DNA of 64,000 bases from Pseudoselenomonas ruminis. GTDB lineage: Bacteria > Bacillota > Negativicutes > Selenomonadales > Selenomonadaceae. The notes under the pieces were generated by a model. It ran no database searches. It had not been told where the DNA came from and saw only the letters and a program-made list of their open reading frames with translations. A program made the position numbers and the translations under genes. Positions 33,774 through 43,645 of this stretch are shown one piece after another. The stretch is from assembly GCF_008271295.1 (NCBI RefSeq), contig NZ_VTOY01000001.1, positions 434,001 through 498,000 on the forward strand. The letters are read 5' to 3'. Every line of letters starts with the position of its first letter. Position 1 is the first letter of the stretch.

Positions 33774-34778
33774 TTACACGCCGTAATACTCACGATACCA
33801 CCGCGCAAAATTACCTAACCCTTCAGCAATGGCAGTACACGGCCGGAAATCAAAATCCTTCTCCAGCTCGCTGACATCGGCATAAGTCTGGTACACATCT
33901 CCCGGCTGCATGGGCAAATATTCTTTTTCCGCCGTCTTTCCTAATGCTTTTTCCAGCGTCTCAATAAAGTCCAGCAGCTTCACGGGGCTATTGTTACCGA
34001 TATTGTAGACCTTGTAGCGGTCGCCATCTTTATTGGCCTTGGGCGGGTTGCAAAGCATATGCTCGATGCCCGTGACAATATCATCCACATAGGTGAAATC
34101 CCGAAGCATATCGCCATTGTTGTAAATCTTGATGGGCTTACCCTCGCGAATCAGATTCGCAAATTTAAAATAGGCCATATCTGGGCGACCATAGGGACCA
34201 TACACCGTAAAGAACCGCAACCCCGTTGCCGGAATGTTATATAAATGACTGTATGTGTAGGCCATCAATTCATTGGACTTTTTCGTTGCCGCATAGAGGC
34301 TGATAGGATGGTCAACATTATCCGTTGTGCTGAAAGGCGTTTTCTCCTGATTGCCGTACACCGAGGAACTGGACGCGAACAACAGATGTTCAACCGGATT
34401 ATGCCGACAAGCTTCCAATATATTGAAGAAGCCAATCACATTAGAATCAATATAGCTACGCGGATGATCGATACTGTACCGCACGCCCGCCTGCGCACCG
34501 AGATTCACCACAATATCTGGTTTTGACTTGTCAAACAGAGCCTTGATTGCTGACTCGTCAGCCAAATCCCCCTTGATAAACTCATACTTCGGATATTCTT
34601 GTAAAATAGCCAGCCGACTTTCCTTCAACGACACGTCATAGTAATCATTGCAATTGTCAAAACCTACTACTTCTGCACCAAGCTCAAGAAGCCGCTTTGA
34701 CAGATGGAAACCGATAAAGCCAGCTCCGCCAGTCACTAATACTTTTTTGCTGTTATCAAATTCTTTGTATTTTGCCAA
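33774..34778 (-). CDS. UDP-glucuronate 4-epimerase-like SDR
   Basis: 334 residues from a TTG with GAGGTG six bases upstream. The Rossmann motif VTGGAGFIGFHL, the NAD-ribose loop GFDNCNDYYDVSLKESRL (typical of UDP-GlcA 4-epimerases), SSSVYG, the catalytic YAATKK and FTVYGPYGRPDMAYFKF all fit. Directly downstream of ugd, it would convert UDP-glucuronate to UDP-galacturonate. The pair strongly suggests an acidic polysaccharide. One 12-bp palindrome copy lies in its codons (34523-34534). Confidence 0.9.
   Translation of the reverse strand: MAKYKEFDNSKKVLVTGGAGFIGFHLSKRLLELGAEVVGFDNCNDYYDVSLKESRLAILQEYPKYEFIKGDLADESAIKALFDKSKPDIVVNLGAQAGVRYSIDHPRSYIDSNVIGFFNILEACRHNPVEHLLFASSSSVYGNQEKTPFSTTDNVDHPISLYAATKKSNELMAYTYSHLYNIPATGLRFFTVYGPYGRPDMAYFKFANLIREGKPIKIYNNGDMLRDFTYVDDIVTGIEHMLCNPPKANKDGDRYKVYNIGNNSPVKLLDFIETLEKALGKTAEKEYLPMQPGDVYQTYADVSELEKDFDFRPCTAIAEGLGNFARWYREYYGV
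34523..34534. repeat. TTGACNNGTCAA palindrome (centre TT) in the epimerase gene
   Basis: Exact copy reading Phe-Asp-Lys-Ser in the epimerase frame. Confidence 0.7.
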
Positions 34779-34834
34779 TTTATTCACCTCATCCAAGCTC
34801 TACATGCCATCTTTCTCAGACAGAAAGACTAATT

Positions 34835-36001
34835 TCAATCTCTGCTGAAAATATCTCTTGTAAAAACCTTGTCTCGCACATCACTAAGCGCATCATTCCA
34901 ACGGTTGGCCACAATCACATCACTTCGATTCATAAAGTCTTCCAAATCGTTGACAACTTCAGACCGGAAGAAATTATCTTCCTTAAGTGTCGGCTCATAT
35001 ACAATGCAGGGAATACCTTTGGCCTTGATTCGCTTCATGATGCCCTGGATGGCACTAGCGCGGAAATTATCCGATGCCGTCTTCATCGTCAGACGATAAA
35101 TCCCTACAACCTTTGGCTGCTTTGCGATAATCGCATCAGCAATAAAATCTTTACGAGTACGATTAGCTTCCACTACTGCCCCGATGAGATTTTGGGGCAC
35201 ATCCTTATAGTTAGCTAAGAGCTGCTTTGTATCTTTTGGCAAGCAGTAACCACCATACCCAAAAGATGGATTGTTGTAGAAATCACCGATACGCGGATCA
35301 AGACTAACACCACGTATAATCTCCGCTGTATTAAGACCACGAGCCTCCGCATAAGAATCAAGTTCATTAAAGTACGCCACTCGCAACGCCAAGCAGGTAT
35401 TCGCAAAGAGCTTTATAGCTTCTGCTTCAGTAGAGCCCGTAAACAGTGTGGGAATCTCTTCTTTTACGGCCCCTTCTGCCAACAAACCTGCAAATAACTT
35501 TGCCCGTTCCGACCGTTCGCCAACAATAATCCGGGATGGATAGAGATTGTCGTGCAAAGCCTTCCCCTCCCGCAGAAACTCCGGCGAGAAAATGATATTA
35601 TCCGCCTTATACCGCTTCTTCATCTGCTCCGTATACCCAACAGGAACAGTAGACTTTATCACCATCACCGCCTGCGGATTAATATCCAACACTTCCTCAA
35701 TTACTGACTCTACCGAAGAAGTATCGAAGAAATTTTTATCCGGGTCATAGTTGGTCGGCGTGGAGATAATCACGAACTCTGCCCCCTCAATCGCTTTCTG
35801 CGCGTTCAAAGTAGCTCGGAAGTTCAGCTCCTTATGCGCCAGAAAATCCGAAATATCCCCATCCACAATCGGAGACTGCCCCTGATTCAGCATATCCACC
35901 TTCTCTGGCACAACATCCAGCGCCACTACCTCATTATGCTGTGCCAATAAGATACCATTAGACAGGCCAACATAACCTGTACCTGCAATTGCGATTTTCA
36001 A
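34835..36001 (-). CDS. ugd: UDP-glucose 6-dehydrogenase
   Basis: Oxidises UDP-glucose to UDP-glucuronate. 388 residues with the dinucleotide motif [10 protein letters not shown] at the N-terminus and the catalytic Cys in [15 protein letters not shown]. The short length matches the Ugd form common in Firmicutes and enterobacterial capsule loci. The start is a TTG with GAAGGGA about 11 bases upstream. Transcription must begin in the short gap to the divergent Uma2 gene, or come from read-through, because the rest of the locus upstream is separated by that opposite-strand gene. Confidence 0.94.
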   Translation of the reverse strand: MKIAIAGTGYVGLSNGILLAQHNEVVALDVVPEKVDMLNQGQSPIVDGDISDFLAHKELNFRATLNAQKAIEGAEFVIISTPTNYDPDKNFFDTSSVESVIEEVLDINPQAVMVIKSTVPVGYTEQMKKRYKADNIIFSPEFLREGKALHDNLYPSRIIVGERSERAKLFAGLLAEGAVKEEIPTLFTGSTEAEAIKLFANTCLALRVAYFNELDSYAEARGLNTAEIIRGVSLDPRIGDFYNNPSFGYGGYCLPKDTKQLLANYKDVPQNLIGAVVEANRTRKDFIADAIIAKQPKVVGIYRLTMKTASDNFRASAIQGIMKRIKAKGIPCIVYEPTLKEDNFFRSEVVNDLEDFMNRSDVIVANRWNDALSDVRDKVFTRDIFSRD

Positions 36002-36059
36002 AACACACTACTTCCCTTCAATTTTTCATGATATAATATAGGTAAAGGAGGTCATTATC

Positions 36060-36608
36060 ATGTATGCTATACAAGAAGATCCTAAGATTGAACTGATTCA
36101 AGGACGTGAAATAGCTATGAGTCCAGCTAGCATTAAGCACATACTCATACAACGAAATCTTTCCGGTATACTTTGGCAATTTTTACGTGGTAAAAAATGT
36201 CAAGTACTAACCGAAGCTGAAGTTATCTTCGATGAAGACAATCACTTCATTCCAGACTTAATTGTTGTCTGCGATCCGGACAAAATCAAAAAGAACAATA
36301 TCGACGGTGCACCAGACTTTATCGTAGAAGTTCTATCCCCCAGCACCCACCGACGTGATATAACCATCAAAAAAGAAATTTACGAAAAGTACGGTGTCAA
36401 GGAATACTGGATTATCAGCCCTAAAGATGAAGCTATCGAAGTCTACATCCTCCGCAACGGAAAATACGAACTCGATAACATCTACCACCACTTCGATGAA
36501 GAAGACTGGGCAGCCCTCAGTAAATCTGAAAAAGCTGAACAACAATTATCACTAAAAATCAGCCTTTATGATGATTTAGAAATCCAAGTAAAGGAAATAT
36601 TTGAATAA
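36060..36608 (+). CDS. Uma2-family (DUF820) PD-(D/E)XK-like protein
   Basis: 182 residues with the family pattern: IELIQGREIAMSPAS near the start, then the restriction-endonuclease-like core with FIPDLIVVCDPDKI and PDFIVEVLSPSTHRRD (Asp, Glu-x-Leu-Ser), then YEKYGVKEYWIISP. Uma2 proteins are abundant in some bacteria, but their role is unsettled. It runs opposite to the polysaccharide genes that flank it, with its own AAAGGAGG ribosome site, a TATAAT at 36032 and a terminator. This points to a separate insertion into the locus. Confidence 0.83.
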   Translation: MYAIQEDPKIELIQGREIAMSPASIKHILIQRNLSGILWQFLRGKKCQVLTEAEVIFDEDNHFIPDLIVVCDPDKIKKNNIDGAPDFIVEVLSPSTHRRDITIKKEIYEKYGVKEYWIISPKDEAIEVYILRNGKYELDNIYHHFDEEDWAALSKSEKAEQQLSLKISLYDDLEIQVKEIFE

Positions 36609-36614
36609 ATTCTT

Positions 36615-36641
36615 ACCGCCGTATATCCGGCGGTTTTTATT
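36615..36641 (+). terminator. Terminator of the Uma2 gene
   Basis: A 7-bp stem ACCGCCG / CGGCGGT with a 6-base loop, followed by a T-rich stretch, six bases past the stop codon. Confidence 0.8.
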
Positions 36642-36744
36642 TTTTATAGACATTATATATAAAACCTACCACGCAACATACATACCAACAAAGAAATGAT
36701 TAACTTTATAAAAAATTCATGTTAAACATTTTATTATTTTTATA

Positions 36745-37677
36745 CTATCGATTATGTCCATTTATAACAAATCTAGGATTAAAATGTTCATCATTTCCTA
36801 ATATATATATATCATCTATAGTCATACCATTTTTCCATAATACATATGGTAAACTTATCTGATCACGAGGACTATATTTAATAAACTCATCCCACCAATC
36901 CTCCATCACTTTTATACATTTATTATGATTATGTTTTCGTACAATAATAGTTGCTTCTAACAAAGGGATATCATCATTATAACCACGGCTTTTATATTTA
37001 TGGATCTGATTGTATAAGGTTTTTCTATCAATATTCTTTTTTGTTTTTACAATAGCCTTTGCCTCAGTTTTTATATATTTTCTTATGCCATGTTTATGTA
37101 TTCCTATAAAACTACCTGACTTTATCATCTTTAGCACCAACGGAACAATATCAGCTACAATTAAAACGCTGCCATCAATATAAACAGAATATTCATATTG
37201 AGGAAAAATGTTATGTGGGTGCATTTTACACCATCTATTTATGTATGTAAAATTAGTTTTATTCTCAACATGTGGTATAAATTTTTCATACTCAATTCTA
37301 TTCCATATACTTTCACTATCTATATCAAAATCTGTAATTGCATAATAATCACAATAGCTACTTCTATAAAGAGGCTCCCATAATTTATCATATCCACCAA
37401 GAACACATGTATAAACAGCTATTCGTGGTATATGTTGCAAATCAATATCTACAACTTTATCCGTATTACTCATCTCTTCTAATGATAAATGATTTTCTTC
37501 ATCTATAATTGACGCTCTTAATATTTTTGCTATAAACTTTTTTATATACCAAGAAAAACAGTATACAAGATCACTCTTTGTTTTATTAGGGTTAATTATC
37601 GGATTATATAATTTTATTAATCTATCTTTATTTAATTCATACAACTGCTTACTTAATACACTTTCTCTATATTTCAT
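36745..37677 (-). CDS. DUF616-family glycosyltransferase-like protein
   Basis: 310 residues from the ATG giving MKYRESVLSK, with GAGAGGG four bases upstream. The core motif RIAVYTCVLGGYDKLWEP and the later YSVYIDGSVLIVADIV (Asp in the donor-site position) fit DUF616 proteins, which resemble GT-A glycosyltransferases. DQISLPYVLWK near the C-terminus is also typical. It probably adds one residue of the polysaccharide repeat. AT-rich coding sequence, with frequent ATA and AAA codons unlike the housekeeping genes in this window, suggests horizontal origin. Confidence 0.77.
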   Translation of the reverse strand: MKYRESVLSKQLYELNKDRLIKLYNPIINPNKTKSDLVYCFSWYIKKFIAKILRASIIDEENHLSLEEMSNTDKVVDIDLQHIPRIAVYTCVLGGYDKLWEPLYRSSYCDYYAITDFDIDSESIWNRIEYEKFIPHVENKTNFTYINRWCKMHPHNIFPQYEYSVYIDGSVLIVADIVPLVLKMIKSGSFIGIHKHGIRKYIKTEAKAIVKTKKNIDRKTLYNQIHKYKSRGYNDDIPLLEATIIVRKHNHNKCIKVMEDWWDEFIKYSPRDQISLPYVLWKNGMTIDDIYILGNDEHFNPRFVINGHNR

Positions 37678-37702
37678 ATTGCCCTCTCTCACCCAGCAAT
37701 TA

Positions 37703-38869
37703 TTACTTTTCCAATCTATCATTTGCATAATATAGTTTAGAATACCATCCAAATGGTTCAGAACCAAAAAGTGGATTACCAAAGCATGACAAAAGCAGTA
37801 TTAACAATAAATAAATTTTCTGTATATAATTTGCTACAACAAACCAACTAATCATTATCATCAACAGTGTACTAAGTCCAATTATTCCAAAGAATAAATA
37901 ATACTGCATCAAACCGCAAAAAAACAATCCGTTATCGTCAGGCAATTCAAACATCCCTTGGCCAAAAGGATTTGTAATTATCCAATTCATATTTGGAGTA
38001 TATTCCAAGAATCCATTTATCCTTTGATATATCCCAGATGGATATCCACTATCATTCATATCTGAAAGCAAAATATGATCTAAAATTCTATTTGTAATGC
38101 CCATATTTATAGCTATATAACATAAAATCATCACTATTATCGAAACAGGAATTACTTTATTATAATGTTTTCTAATTCGAACTTTAATCAAAGCAAAAAG
38201 AATTATATCAAAAAACAAAATTGTAAATCCAGCAGACGAGACTGATACTATTATTCCAAGCACCAAGAGTGAAATGATTATTTTATTATTTTTTCCTTGA
38301 AATAAATACAGCAATAAAAAAGCCCCTACATACGTTCCATAATGAGATGGTTCTGCAAAAAACGACGAAGGTCTATAACGTGTTGAATCCCATCCTTGCA
38401 TCTTCACAGTATCGTCAGTATAAATCGTATCAAGGAATGGTAAATATCCAGATATAATCACTCCTGTTGTCCAAAACACCGTCATTTGAACGAGAATAAA
38501 GATTGATGAAACAACAGCAAATAACTTCCATAATTTGTATCCTAATATTGGTTCATAATTTGATCGGCCACAGAGAGCTGTAACCAACAAGAAGAATATG
38601 TAATTTATTAACGAATTATATTTTAAGTCTATTTCATTATTTAAAGTCATAAATGCAGAATTAATTATTATGAGCAACAACAATATAAATAAGCCTAAAT
38701 CTATATTTGGTTTTCTTAGTTCTGCTTCTAATAAAATATTCCAAAACTTAAAAATTATCCAAATTACCATCAAAATACTTATAAGTGGGACTGTTCCAAT
38801 ATAATAAAACGACAAAAACGGAGCACATATAGATAACACTGTATATATTTTTTTTAGAAGAAATTCCAT
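37703..38869 (-). CDS. O-antigen/capsule polymerase-like membrane protein (Wzy)
   Basis: 388 residues, with ten or so membrane helices and a large periplasmic loop in the middle containing RPSSFFAEPSHYGTYVGAF, a motif often seen in Wzy polymerases. It would link lipid-borne repeat units outside the membrane. Sequence conservation in this family is poor, so the call rests on topology, that motif and the setting between glycosyltransferase genes. AAGGAG is well spaced before the ATG. Strongly AT-rich. Confidence 0.76.
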   Translation of the reverse strand: MEFLLKKIYTVLSICAPFLSFYYIGTVPLISILMVIWIIFKFWNILLEAELRKPNIDLGLFILLLLIIINSAFMTLNNEIDLKYNSLINYIFFLLVTALCGRSNYEPILGYKLWKLFAVVSSIFILVQMTVFWTTGVIISGYLPFLDTIYTDDTVKMQGWDSTRYRPSSFFAEPSHYGTYVGAFLLLYLFQGKNNKIIISLLVLGIIVSVSSAGFTILFFDIILFALIKVRIRKHYNKVIPVSIIVMILCYIAINMGITNRILDHILLSDMNDSGYPSGIYQRINGFLEYTPNMNWIITNPFGQGMFELPDDNGLFFCGLMQYYLFFGIIGLSTLLMIMISWFVVANYIQKIYLLLILLLSCFGNPLFGSEPFGWYSKLYYANDRLEK

Positions 38870-38892
38870 TATAATCTCCTTGATTATAATAC

Positions 38893-39891
38893 TTAAATTT
38901 TATATTTTCGCCTAATGTCCAAAACCTTTTCTAAAAAATTATAAATACTAAAGGGTAAGTATTTAAAAAAAGCTCTCCGTATGCGAACTTTCCTTGGTAA
39001 GGAAGTATTTGAAAAATCAACTTTTATTGGTGAAAGTCTTATCATCCATCTAAACACCCCTGCATATGGATGCTTACATGGCAAATTCATAGGTTTTCCA
39101 TACAAAAACTTAGTAAAATGCACTATCACCGGATTATATACAGCTTCATCAACTTGATGCTGTGTATAATATTTATAAAAATCATATCTTTTTTTTATTT
39201 TTTCCACACTACGTATTGCGAACAATTCAGCTAACACATTAAATTTAGGGGGTAGTACATATATACTCCCATTACATACTTCATTTATAATCCCTTGATC
39301 ATAATTCAATATCTTCTTAGTATCCAATAAACGCTTCATTATTTTTTCATTAATCTTTTCGTCTCTCCATTTCTTCAAATTCATTAGCAACATCCCACCA
39401 TTCACATAGCTGTCTTTCCAATTCATTTTTGAAGCTATTCTATGATATGCTGGTAAATTTTCGACAACGCCCGCAATAAGATAATCGTCTATACATGTCG
39501 AATATAATTCATACAAATCATCTAAAACTAGTACATCTGGATCTAAATACAAAATCTTGTTTAAATTAGGAAACATTTCACAAAACCAAAATTTTGCATA
39601 AGTCGTATTAGTCGTTTCAATAACATTAGGCAACGAATCATCCATAAATTTAGGCAATATCTTGTCATATGGAGAAGGCAATTTAAACGGTATAACTGTT
39701 ATTTTTATATTATTTTTTTGAAGTTCTTTTAAATATGATAAATTTTCATCAGTCACATTATCTTCAATATAGTATAAATCTATTACATTATTTTCATTAG
39801 ATTGAATAAGTGTTTTTATGGCAACATATATATATGGAAAATAATTATTGTCACTTGCGAGTACTACGTGTATTACATCTTTATTATTCAT
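38893..39891 (-). CDS. Glycosyltransferase family 8
   Basis: 332 residues. VLASDNNYFPYIYVAIKTL opens the GT-A fold, and the metal-binding DxD lies in KILYLDPDVLVLDDL. The middle motif NGGMLLMNLKKWR and the late HFTKFLYGKPM are GT8 hallmarks. Retaining transfer of glucose or galactose is typical, but the donor cannot be read here. GGGAGAAG precedes the ATG. It lies between the polymerase and the FemAB/GNAT-like gene in the AT-rich core. Confidence 0.88.
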   Translation of the reverse strand: MNNKDVIHVVLASDNNYFPYIYVAIKTLIQSNENNVIDLYYIEDNVTDENLSYLKELQKNNIKITVIPFKLPSPYDKILPKFMDDSLPNVIETTNTTYAKFWFCEMFPNLNKILYLDPDVLVLDDLYELYSTCIDDYLIAGVVENLPAYHRIASKMNWKDSYVNGGMLLMNLKKWRDEKINEKIMKRLLDTKKILNYDQGIINEVCNGSIYVLPPKFNVLAELFAIRSVEKIKKRYDFYKYYTQHQVDEAVYNPVIVHFTKFLYGKPMNLPCKHPYAGVFRWMIRLSPIKVDFSNTSLPRKVRIRRAFFKYLPFSIYNFLEKVLDIRRKYKI

Positions 39892-39927
39892 ACTTCTCCC
39901 TACCGTTTAAATTACTGATTGTTTTTT

Positions 39928-40650
39928 TCAGCCTCGGATAATAACTGAATAAAACGTTTTATGTTCTTGACCATTAAATTCTTCTTTAAAACGTGTGATA
40001 TTCTCCATTTTCTTATCCCGAGATACTCCTCCCCAATCGTAAAATGACACTCCACGCTCACGCAATGAACACATGTCTTTAAAATGCAATAACCTATTTG
40101 CCCAACCAATCATCATTTTTTTCTCAGGTTCTTCGCGAAAAACACTAACTGTATGTAACAATCTAGCAATTTTTTCTCCAATAACATAGCTATGATACGC
40201 TGCAATTGTCCCATCCGGTAAATAAGCAATACTAATAACCAATTTTCCCACTTTTGCTATACCATATAATCTATGTGCAATACTTTTCCCTTTTTGACCT
40301 TTATCATAGTACATTTCCATATACGCCGCATCGAACTCACTTATTATGTTATTTTTTAATATCTCTCTTGATTCAAATACCTTGACAGTTATACCTTCTC
40401 TTGTGGCTCGTCGTATCTTATTACGCAATCTACTCTTGAAATTTGCTAATATCTCTTCCGGAGTTTTTGAAATATCTGAAACCAAAGTTTGACTTTGCCA
40501 CTTCTTTAGTATGATTCCTCTCTCATCCACAATAGGCTTATAGAAGTTATACGCTATATTGATAAAACTAAAATCTACGGCCTCATGTGTATTGGTAAAC
40601 CATATATCACGAATTGGCACTCCCCATTTTTTCCTAATAAAATCCAACAT
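39928..40650 (-). CDS. GNAT/FemAB-like acyl- or aminoacyltransferase
   Basis: 240 residues from the ATG giving MLDFIRKKWGVP, with AGGAGG four bases upstream. The segment LRNKIRRATREGITV, the central YLPDGTIAAYHSYVIGEKI and the late YDWGGVSRDKKMENITRFKEEF are the pattern of FemAB-like GNAT proteins found in capsule clusters. It probably attaches an acyl or amino-acid group to a sugar of the repeat unit. The precise substrate is not evident. It overlaps nothing and follows the glycosyltransferase at 40659 by eight bases. Confidence 0.74.
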   Translation of the reverse strand: MLDFIRKKWGVPIRDIWFTNTHEAVDFSFINIAYNFYKPIVDERGIILKKWQSQTLVSDISKTPEEILANFKSRLRNKIRRATREGITVKVFESREILKNNIISEFDAAYMEMYYDKGQKGKSIAHRLYGIAKVGKLVISIAYLPDGTIAAYHSYVIGEKIARLLHTVSVFREEPEKKMMIGWANRLLHFKDMCSLRERGVSFYDWGGVSRDKKMENITRFKEEFNGQEHKTFYSVIIRG

Positions 40651-40658
40651 TATACCTC

Positions 40659-41765
40659 CTAACCACATATACTTCTATATTTTTCATTTATTTCTTCTGT
40701 AACATTTTTAACTATATAAGGGTTATTAATCATTTTTATCGTATCATTGTCTTTTCTTAATGTTTCTATCTTTTTTGCCCATTCATTAGCAGATAAAGTT
40801 AACTGTAAAAATTTTATCTTATTCGATATGACTACTTCTCTTGGAATTACATCTGAACCTAAACATATTTTCCCGTTAATCTGAGCCTCTATCATAGCTA
40901 CTGATAGGCCTTCATACAACGATGGATAGCAAAATACGTCTATCGCAGATAAGTAATCAGCAGGATTCTTCACTGCGCCGATAAAAATCACCTCATCCAT
41001 CAATCCCATTTCTTCCGATTTTTTTTTTATATCTTTCCGCATTGGCCCATTACCAAGCAACAACAGTTTTGAATCCATATTTATCTGCCTATATGCTGCA
41101 AAAATTTCCAATAAAAACTTGTGATTTTTGGCAGAAACCATACGTCCTACATGACCAATTACCACTGTATGTTCCGCTATACCAAGTTTTTTTCGATATT
41201 CTTTTCGTTTCTCCGCTGAAAATTTAAATTTTTCCGTATCGATAGCATTATGCCAAAGGAAATAATTACTACGATTATGCGTACCTTTACCAAAACGATA
41301 ATCAGCGGCAGCTGCCGAGCAGGCACAGAGATAATCACTTATATAGCGCAACGGATATTCCAACAGGCGCTTCACTCCATACACGATTCGTCCCCCGCTT
41401 GTGCTTGTACTATGGCTATGCGCAATCGTTATGCGGCCATATTTTTTCGCTAAACATAAATAAATACTGGCGGTAGATGTCATATGCCCGTGGATGATTT
41501 TCAACTCAGGATGACAGACAAACAAATTTCGCCATGCAAGTAGATATGTAAAAATATTTACTCCAACAAATTTAGGCAAGTGATATATCTTACCTCCTAA
41601 TTCTTTAATTTTTGGCTCATGGATTCCAATAGTCTCACCATGAACAGCAAAATCAAAAATTATCCCTTTTTTCCGCATATAGGGCATTAAAGTCATCAGC
41701 ATATTTTCAATACCGCCAATATTCATTGCCCCAACTACATGTAGAACGTGTAATTCTTCTGCCAA
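40659..41765 (-). CDS. Glycosyltransferase family 4 (GT-B fold)
   Basis: 368 residues. The N-terminal donor-side loop LHVVGAMNIGGIENML and the C-terminal signature FCYPSLYEGLSVAMIEAQ (Glu-x7-Glu) are classical GT4 features. IGHVGRMVSAKNHKFLLEIF marks the start of the second Rossmann domain. It is encoded directly after the DUF2334 gene, two bases from its stop. The start is a TTG with AGAGGA upstream. It would build the polysaccharide repeat on the cytoplasmic face; donor and acceptor unknown. Confidence 0.9.
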   Translation of the reverse strand: MAEELHVLHVVGAMNIGGIENMLMTLMPYMRKKGIIFDFAVHGETIGIHEPKIKELGGKIYHLPKFVGVNIFTYLLAWRNLFVCHPELKIIHGHMTSTASIYLCLAKKYGRITIAHSHSTSTSGGRIVYGVKRLLEYPLRYISDYLCACSAAAADYRFGKGTHNRSNYFLWHNAIDTEKFKFSAEKRKEYRKKLGIAEHTVVIGHVGRMVSAKNHKFLLEIFAAYRQINMDSKLLLLGNGPMRKDIKKKSEEMGLMDEVIFIGAVKNPADYLSAIDVFCYPSLYEGLSVAMIEAQINGKICLGSDVIPREVVISNKIKFLQLTLSANEWAKKIETLRKDNDTIKMINNPYIVKNVTEEINEKYRSICG

Positions 41766-41767
41766 GA

Positions 41768-42496
41768 TTATCCTCTTTTCAGCCTACGTCTTTTCCGATA
41801 AAAATACATTTCATGAATTGCTTTATCCAGCTTTCCATAAGGCCGAGCCTTTATTACACTACTAAAATCCACAAATTCTTTGCCATGCTTGATCAAAAAA
41901 TTTTCTAATTGAATAAAGTCCACTGGAGTCATTTCATTGGGATGGTAACAAAAAGTTGTAACTTTAAAAGGCAAAGCACGGCATTTACCAGATTGCTGTG
42001 GCACAAAAGTTATGTCATTTTTTACATACACATCATTTGCTACCGTATCGGAAATGATACGAATTGGTGTTACTTCTTTTAATGCTTTGATTGTATTGTC
42101 ATCAAATGTATGGGATGGTGCAAAAAACGTATCGACTGTGATTCCTTCTATCAATAGCTTTTCATAGCCCTTCTTCAGCATTTTTATTTGCGTATCCAAA
42201 GAGACACCTGCAAACTCTGACCGCTGATTTACTGGATTTATCCCACCACTTGTTGTGTGGTATACATGCTGATATCCATGCAGCGCTAAATGGGCAAAAC
42301 CTGAGTTTTGCCACTCTCTCATCTTCTGCCAAAAATCTTTATTTTCTTCATATACAATAAGATCTTTATCCTGCACATCGGGAATTATGCCAATAAGGGG
42401 ATGGATATAAAACTTACGTAGTATAGCTTCCATTTTGTTCCATCTAAAATGGTGCATGCGTGGAGCCGCATCATCCAAGCGTATTATATAGGACAT
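41768..42496 (-). CDS. DUF2334 polysaccharide deacetylase-superfamily protein
   Basis: 242 residues. The N-terminal RLDDAAPRMH carries the paired Asp of the NodB-like fold, HLALHGYQHVYH gives the metal-binding His pair, and FAPSHTFDDNTIKAL follows in the expected order. It may deacetylate an amino sugar of the polysaccharide, though DUF2334 members are poorly characterised. AAGG lies six bases before the ATG. No signal peptide, so action is probably cytoplasmic, on precursors. Confidence 0.78.
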   Translation of the reverse strand: MSYIIRLDDAAPRMHHFRWNKMEAILRKFYIHPLIGIIPDVQDKDLIVYEENKDFWQKMREWQNSGFAHLALHGYQHVYHTTSGGINPVNQRSEFAGVSLDTQIKMLKKGYEKLLIEGITVDTFFAPSHTFDDNTIKALKEVTPIRIISDTVANDVYVKNDITFVPQQSGKCRALPFKVTTFCYHPNEMTPVDFIQLENFLIKHGKEFVDFSSVIKARPYGKLDKAIHEMYFYRKRRRLKRG

Positions 42497-42512
42497 TCCA
42501 AACCTTCTTTCC

Positions 42513-43631
42513 TCAATACTCTGCCAGTCTGTTGATCTCTTTCATATAAGAATTAACTACTAACTGCCGATCAAATTGATTTTCCATTTTCTTCCGGCCA
42601 TTTAATCCCATCGTTACTTTGTCCGAATATGGTAATTCGATAAATTTCTTTATTACTTTAACCAACGCAGTAACATTGCGAGGCTCGAAGATATATCCGG
42701 TTTTGCCATCGTCTACAGTTTCCTTGCATCCTAACCAGTTAGTAGTAATCACTGGTCTCCCCGTTGCTGCTGCTTCCAGACAGACATTTGACATTCCCTC
42801 CATGTAAAAGGACGGATGAATAAGCGCATGTGATTTTTTCATAAAACTATGTACATCCGGCTGCGCACCGTGGTAAATGATATCGCCCTGCTCGGCCCAT
42901 TTCGCTACCTGTTCTTCATAACCAAATTCACAATTGCCAATCACATGAAACTCCGCCTGCGGATATTGTTTGCGAATAATCCGAGCTGCATCTACATATT
43001 CATGGATACCTTTATCCTTCATGATTCGGGCTACAAAAAGAAATTTGGGTGGTTCATTTTCTGCTGGATATGGTTCCAAGGTATTTGCTTCCAAATTCAC
43101 CCCCGAGCCAGGAATTATCTCCGAACAAGGGAAGCCTATCCCCAAACGAATGAAGGTGCTGCGATTCGTTTTGTTTTGAAAGAACACGCAAGTTGCATGC
43201 TTCATTACCCGACGGTAAAGAACTACGATGGTCTTTTGCAACATATTTTTATTATCAAAAACCACTCCTAAACCTGTAATATTCACCAGGTATGGTATGC
43301 GTAATAATCTCGCTGCCATCCCGCCATAAATATTGGGCTTAATGGTATAGGTAAGCACACAGATAGGTCGTTTTGCCTTCATCACACGAAAATATTTCAT
43401 AAAAAGCGCCATTTCCTGAAAAGGATTCTTGCCATGGCGATTAACCGGGATTTCGATAACTTGACAACCAGCTTTTTGCTTATAGGGTAGCAATCTTTTC
43501 CCTGCGGGTGATACGATGATGACTTCATAATTCTCTGCCAGCAAGCCTTCAATAATCTCATTACGAAAATTTGCCAAATTCGTGGCAGCATTAACGATAA
43601 TCATAACTTTACGATTGTGGCGTCGTCTCAA
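42513..43631 (-). CDS. Glycosyltransferase family 4, capsule type
   Basis: 372 residues from a TTG with GGGGG eight bases upstream; a GTG at 43649, overlapping the wzz stop, is the alternative. The N-terminal KVMIIVNAATNLANFRNEII, the LVNITGLGVVF loop and the C-terminal ALIHPSFYMEGMSNVCLEA (Glu pair) identify a GT4 enzyme of the kind that adds GlcNAc or galactose early in capsule repeats. First glycosyltransferase gene after wzz. Base composition is intermediate between the housekeeping genes and the AT-rich core. Confidence 0.9.
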   Translation of the reverse strand: MRRRHNRKVMIIVNAATNLANFRNEIIEGLLAENYEVIIVSPAGKRLLPYKQKAGCQVIEIPVNRHGKNPFQEMALFMKYFRVMKAKRPICVLTYTIKPNIYGGMAARLLRIPYLVNITGLGVVFDNKNMLQKTIVVLYRRVMKHATCVFFQNKTNRSTFIRLGIGFPCSEIIPGSGVNLEANTLEPYPAENEPPKFLFVARIMKDKGIHEYVDAARIIRKQYPQAEFHVIGNCEFGYEEQVAKWAEQGDIIYHGAQPDVHSFMKKSHALIHPSFYMEGMSNVCLEAAATGRPVITTNWLGCKETVDDGKTGYIFEPRNVTALVKVIKKFIELPYSDKVTMGLNGRKKMENQFDRQLVVNSYMKEINRLAEY

Positions 43632-43645
43632 TTTGTCATCCCCCG

